A stretch of 64,000 nt of DNA from Desulfobacterales bacterium (GTDB lineage Bacteria > Desulfobacterota > Desulfobacteria > Desulfobacterales > SpSt-501), in assembly GCA_030834695.1 (NCBI GenBank), contig JAUQXK010000111.1, positions 1 to 64,000 on the forward strand. Direction: 5' to 3'. The notes under the pieces are model-generated. The model saw only the letters and a list, made by a program, of their open reading frames with translations, ran no database searches and was not told where the DNA came from. Position numbers and translations under genes: made by a program. Of the stretch, positions 61,345 to 64,000 are shown in pieces; the stretch's first letter is position 1, and every line of letters starts with the position of its first letter.

Positions 61345-62439
61345 ATGCGGGAAGTCTTTATCGTCAAGCATGCGGTTGCCACCGTCCTCGGAGATAGCCT
61401 CCAGCGGACCTGGACTCGGCTGCTGGCCGGGCAGAGCGCTTTCGGCGGCGGTGCACCGGCGGTCCGCTCGGCCGGGCTGGCGCCGGCTCGCGGCGAAAAC
61501 CGCGTCTGCGCCGTGGCTCGCAAGGTTTTGGAGGCCGTGGCGCCCGTGCCGGCCGAGGCCGGTCTGATATGGACCGGCATCAAGGGCAACGCCGAGTTCA
61601 TCGAAGCCGGCCAGGCCGCCGACATGCCCTGGCTGGCCGAGCACTACCGGCAATGGGCGGTGACGATGCTTGGCACCGGTCGCGGCGGCTTCGAGATCAA
61701 CGCGGCCTGCGCTTCTTCCACCGTGGGAATCGCCATCGCATCGCAGAAGATCGCCCGGGGCGAATACGGCTGCGCCGTCGTTTGCGGCGGGGACGTGGTG
61801 ACCGATTTCGTGGTCCGGGGGTTTTCCGTTCTGAAGGCGCTGACCCCTGCGCGGTGCCGGCCCTTCGACGTCGCTCGGAACGGGATGTGCATCGGCGACG
61901 GCGCCGTGGCGCTGCTCCTGGCGGACGCCCGGACCGCGCGTGCCCATCGCCTCCAGCCGCTTGCGAAAGTCGCCGGGTGGGGGATCGCGAACGACGCGAA
62001 CCACATCACCGGCCCGTCGCCGGACGGGGCCGGCCTCGTCCGGGCGATCGCAGCTGCGCTGGAGATGGCCGGGGTGCGGCCGGATGAGGTGCAGGCCTTC
62101 TGCGCCCACGGAACCGGCACGGCTTACAATGACGGCATGGAACTTGCGGCGATCCAGGCGGTGTTCGGCGCACGCTGCCTGCCGGTGTTTTCGATCAAGG
62201 GGGCCATCGGCCACACGCTGGGGGCAGCCGGCGGCATCGAGGCGGCCGTATGCGTCCACGCCCTCGCCGAACGGCGGATCCCACCCACCGCGGGGCTGGA
62301 AATCCCCGAGCCCCGGGCGGCCGGCCGGGTGTCGCAGCGGGTGCAGGACTTCGGCGGCCGGAACATTCTGACAGCCAACTCCGGTTTCGGCGGGATCAAT
62401 GCCGCGCTGCTGTTATGCGTGCCGCCGGATCGATCTTAA
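61345..62439 (+). CDS. Second beta-ketoacyl-ACP synthase
   Basis: A 364-aa ketosynthase, about 45 residues shorter than usual, mostly at the N-terminus and in the loop before the active site. The catalytic set is complete: Cys122 (INAACASSTVGIAI), His255 (AHGTGTAYND) and His290 (KGAIGHTLGAAGG). It differs clearly from the first ketosynthase, so the cluster has two non-redundant condensing enzymes. The ATG at 61345 gives MREVFIVKHAVATVLG. The short chain-length-factor-like gene follows 82 bp later. Confidence 0.92.
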   Translation: MREVFIVKHAVATVLGDSLQRTWTRLLAGQSAFGGGAPAVRSAGLAPARGENRVCAVARKVLEAVAPVPAEAGLIWTGIKGNAEFIEAGQAADMPWLAEHYRQWAVTMLGTGRGGFEINAACASSTVGIAIASQKIARGEYGCAVVCGGDVVTDFVVRGFSVLKALTPARCRPFDVARNGMCIGDGAVALLLADARTARAHRLQPLAKVAGWGIANDANHITGPSPDGAGLVRAIAAALEMAGVRPDEVQAFCAHGTGTAYNDGMELAAIQAVFGARCLPVFSIKGAIGHTLGAAGGIEAAVCVHALAERRIPPTAGLEIPEPRAAGRVSQRVQDFGGRNILTANSGFGGINAALLLCVPPDRS

Positions 62440-62521
62440 ATTTCTATGCAAGAAGACGGCAATTCGGCCTGCGAAGTCGGCTCCAGCTTGTCCGGATCCG
62501 GATGGTCCAGAAGAGAAACCC

Positions 62522-63217
62522 ATGCGAATCCATGTCATCGGCGGCGGCTGGGTCACGGCCGCGGGGTGCGGACGCATCGGCGGCGGCACCCGGCTGCAAC
62601 TGACACCGGGGACTCCCGCAGTCCCGCCACCGGCTGAAATCTACGCGCATCCGCCGCAGCGCTACCGGCGGTTCGACGGCTATTGCCGGATCGGGTGCGC
62701 AGCCATCGCCCTGGCTTTGCGGGATGCCGGAATGGACGGTGCTCAGGCCGCACGTCCCGTCGGGGTCATCGCCTCCACCCGCTACGGGTGCTTCGATACG
62801 GACCTCGCATTCCAGGCGACCGCCCTGCAAGACAACAGCATCTATGCGAGCCCGGGACTCTTCGCCTACACGCTGCCCGGCATCGTGCTCGCCGAGGCGG
62901 CCATCCTGTTCCGGCTGACCGGCCCGACCTTCACGGTCGGCGACCCCGCCGCGCAGCGAGGCCGACGCGCCATTCAGGTCGGGGTCGACCTGCTGGTATC
63001 GGGGGCCTGTCCGGTCGTTCTTGCCGGCTGGATCGACGCCGACAGCCGGCGCCTGCGACGCCGGGCGGAGGATGACGACGGGCTGCGCGGCGCGGTATTC
63101 GTCGTGCTTTCCGCCGGGGATACGCCGAAAATGATCCGCGAGATCACGCTGCAGGGCACGGAGCTGATCCTGGAGTCCGGGGAACGGGTCCGGTCGATTT
63201 TCGATGTGGCAGGCTGA
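62522..63217 (+). CDS. Ketosynthase-like protein lacking catalytic Cys (chain-length-factor-like)
   Basis: A 231-aa protein resembling the N-terminal half of a ketosynthase: RIHVIGGGWVTAAGCGRIGG, VGVIASTRYGCFDTDLAFQA, and GPTFTVGDPAAQRGRRAIQV where a ketosynthase would have the TACSS nucleophile region. The Cys is replaced (Ala by my alignment), and the C-terminal half with the two His is missing. Such Cys-less partners (CLF) form heterodimers with an active ketosynthase, which here would be the gene just upstream (inference). AAGAGA precedes ATG 62522. Confidence 0.8.
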   Translation: MRIHVIGGGWVTAAGCGRIGGGTRLQLTPGTPAVPPPAEIYAHPPQRYRRFDGYCRIGCAAIALALRDAGMDGAQAARPVGVIASTRYGCFDTDLAFQATALQDNSIYASPGLFAYTLPGIVLAEAAILFRLTGPTFTVGDPAAQRGRRAIQVGVDLLVSGACPVVLAGWIDADSRRLRRRAEDDDGLRGAVFVVLSAGDTPKMIREITLQGTELILESGERVRSIFDVAG

Positions 63218-63228
63218 GCGGTCCCTTT

Positions 63229-64000
63229 TCAAGCCTCATTGGAATCAACCGGTCTTCCGAACGCGGCCCGGGCCAACTCGCGGTTGCGCGGTCGAAAGGT
63301 GCCGTCGGCCATCTCCTTCTGGACCACCTGCTGGAAGAGCTTGAACATCTTGATGGCCTGGGTCTCGTCCGTATAGAAGGCGGTCCAGGCGTAATCCAGA
63401 AGCTCCTGCAGCCGTTCGGGCGCCATGCGGCGCGGCGTGTAGACGACCTTGTCAGCCGAATAGTCGTTCCAGTCATAGGAGAAAATCCGGCCGGCGCGAT
63501 TCAAGTCCTCCCAGGCCTGGGTATGTGGGAAGGGGGTCAGGACGGTGAACTCCGCGAGGTCGAGCTCGATCTCAAGCAGGAAATCGACCAGCCGGCGGAT
63601 GGAGTCTTCCGTGTGCTCGTCCAGGCCGAGCAGGATGGTGCCCTCCACGCCGATTCCGTGGTCGTGGTAGCGCTTGATCCGTTCCCGGATGTAATCCGAG
63701 GTATCGAATACGGCCTGGTAGACGTACCAGGCGCCGGCGCGGGCCGCGAGATCCAGGACCTCGGGCTTGTCCTCGATGGGGTGGCTGATCCATTTCTTCT
63801 TCAGCGGGATCATCTCGCGGAAGAGATCCAGCTCCCACTGGGTGTCCTGCGCGAGGGAGTTGTCCACGATGAAAAGGCGGTTGTTCTCGATTCCGGCCAT
63901 TTCGGCGATCGCCCGGTCGATCGGCCGGGGGCGGAATTTTCTACCCCCCAGGTAGGCCACGGCACAGGGGTAGCAGTTGTACCGGCAGCCCCGGGAGGCA
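63229..64000 (-). CDS. Radical SAM protein (N-terminus cut by window edge)
   Basis: The C-terminal 257 residues of a radical SAM enzyme; the frame stays open to base 64000. The 4Fe-4S motif is visible right at the edge as RGCRYNCYPCAV. Downstream come FIVDNSLAQDTQWELDLFRE, DTSDYIRERIKRYHDHGIGV, EGTILLGLDEHTEDSIRRLV and LAEFTVLTPFPHTQAWEDLN, typical of B12-domain radical SAM proteins such as HpnP/HpnJ relatives. An N-terminal cobalamin domain probably lies outside. It is convergent with the chain-length-factor-like gene, 11 bp away. Confidence 0.9.
   Translation of the reverse strand, partial: ASRGCRYNCYPCAVAYLGGRKFRPRPIDRAIAEMAGIENNRLFIVDNSLAQDTQWELDLFREMIPLKKKWISHPIEDKPEVLDLAARAGAWYVYQAVFDTSDYIRERIKRYHDHGIGVEGTILLGLDEHTEDSIRRLVDFLLEIELDLAEFTVLTPFPHTQAWEDLNRAGRIFSYDWNDYSADKVVYTPRRMAPERLQELLDYAWTAFYTDETQAIKMFKLFQQVVQKEMADGTFRPRNRELARAAFGRPVDSNEA

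Noticed and set aside
1-64000. CRISPR array, tRNA, rRNA, transposase or phage gene
   Set aside because: I looked for regular spaced repeats, tRNA-like cloverleaf and CCA ends, and transposase or integrase motifs, and found none; a covariance-model scan would be needed to exclude small RNAs.

Overview
The window is GC-rich, densely coded bacterial chromosome with no rRNA, tRNA, CRISPR array, phage or transposase gene that I could see. The gene mix suggests a Gram-negative, probably deltaproteobacterial (Desulfobacterota) genome: an acyl-CoA synthetase of the ADP-forming type split over two genes, a double-length UvrA, several B12-type radical SAM proteins, an LpxL/HtrB-like acyltransferase, an Rrf2 regulator and FmdB/DUF2284-type small metal-binding proteins. 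This taxonomic guess is inference; no marker gene here settles it.

Layout. 0-5.7 kb: hslO (cut by the window edge), asnS directly behind an asparaginase, a CBS-domain gene, a VOC-fold gene, a decayed toxin-antitoxin pair and a short lipoprotein. 5.7-15.2 kb: one minus-strand run of uvrA (tandem, 1777 aa), a Lon-related protease, a small unknown protein and a family 4 glycosyltransferase. 15.4-27.5 kb: an exported unknown protein, an MFS transporter, an EF-hand protein, aminopeptidase P, an MscS-type channel, a PstS-like binding protein next to a chemoreceptor, an EamA transporter and the two-gene ADP-forming acyl-CoA synthetase. 27.6-31.2 kb: two overlapping dynamin-like GTPase genes. 31.2-46.4 kb: housekeeping and accessory genes (glycogen-synthase-like protein, orphan pseudopilin, GGCT, DUF488, B3/B4-domain protein, HtrA-TPR fusion, Fe-alcohol dehydrogenase, orphan flagellar rod-like protein, LOG protein, O-methyltransferase, Rrf2 regulator, DnaJ-domain protein, NUDIX). 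46.6-52.1 kb: a membrane protein, a B12-type radical SAM enzyme, FmdB-like, UPF0173 hydrolase, DUF2284 and small Cys-rich proteins, with one transporter remnant.

52.4-64 kb: the most interesting region, a plus-strand lipid or polyene assembly cluster. In order it encodes a hotdog thioesterase, a DAK2-DegV protein that looks like a one-piece fatty-acid kinase, a family 2 glycosyltransferase, an LpxL-like acyltransferase, an acyl carrier protein, a complete ketosynthase, a PlsC-like acyltransferase and a B12-type radical SAM enzyme. After a minus-strand alpha/beta hydrolase come a second complete ketosynthase, a short ketosynthase-like protein without the catalytic cysteine (chain-length-factor-like), and a convergent radical SAM gene that runs off the window. 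Start/stop overlaps (TGATG, ATGA) tie the first six genes into one transcription unit. No ketoreductase, dehydratase or ligase lies in view, so the cluster probably continues beyond 64 kb or borrows those steps from fatty-acid synthesis.

Other points of note: a structured intergenic region (43.60-43.77 kb) with a six-codon reading frame behind a perfect ribosome binding site, a VapBC-like pair broken by a 75-bp insertion, two palindromic intergenic repeats, and five good sigma70-type promoters.
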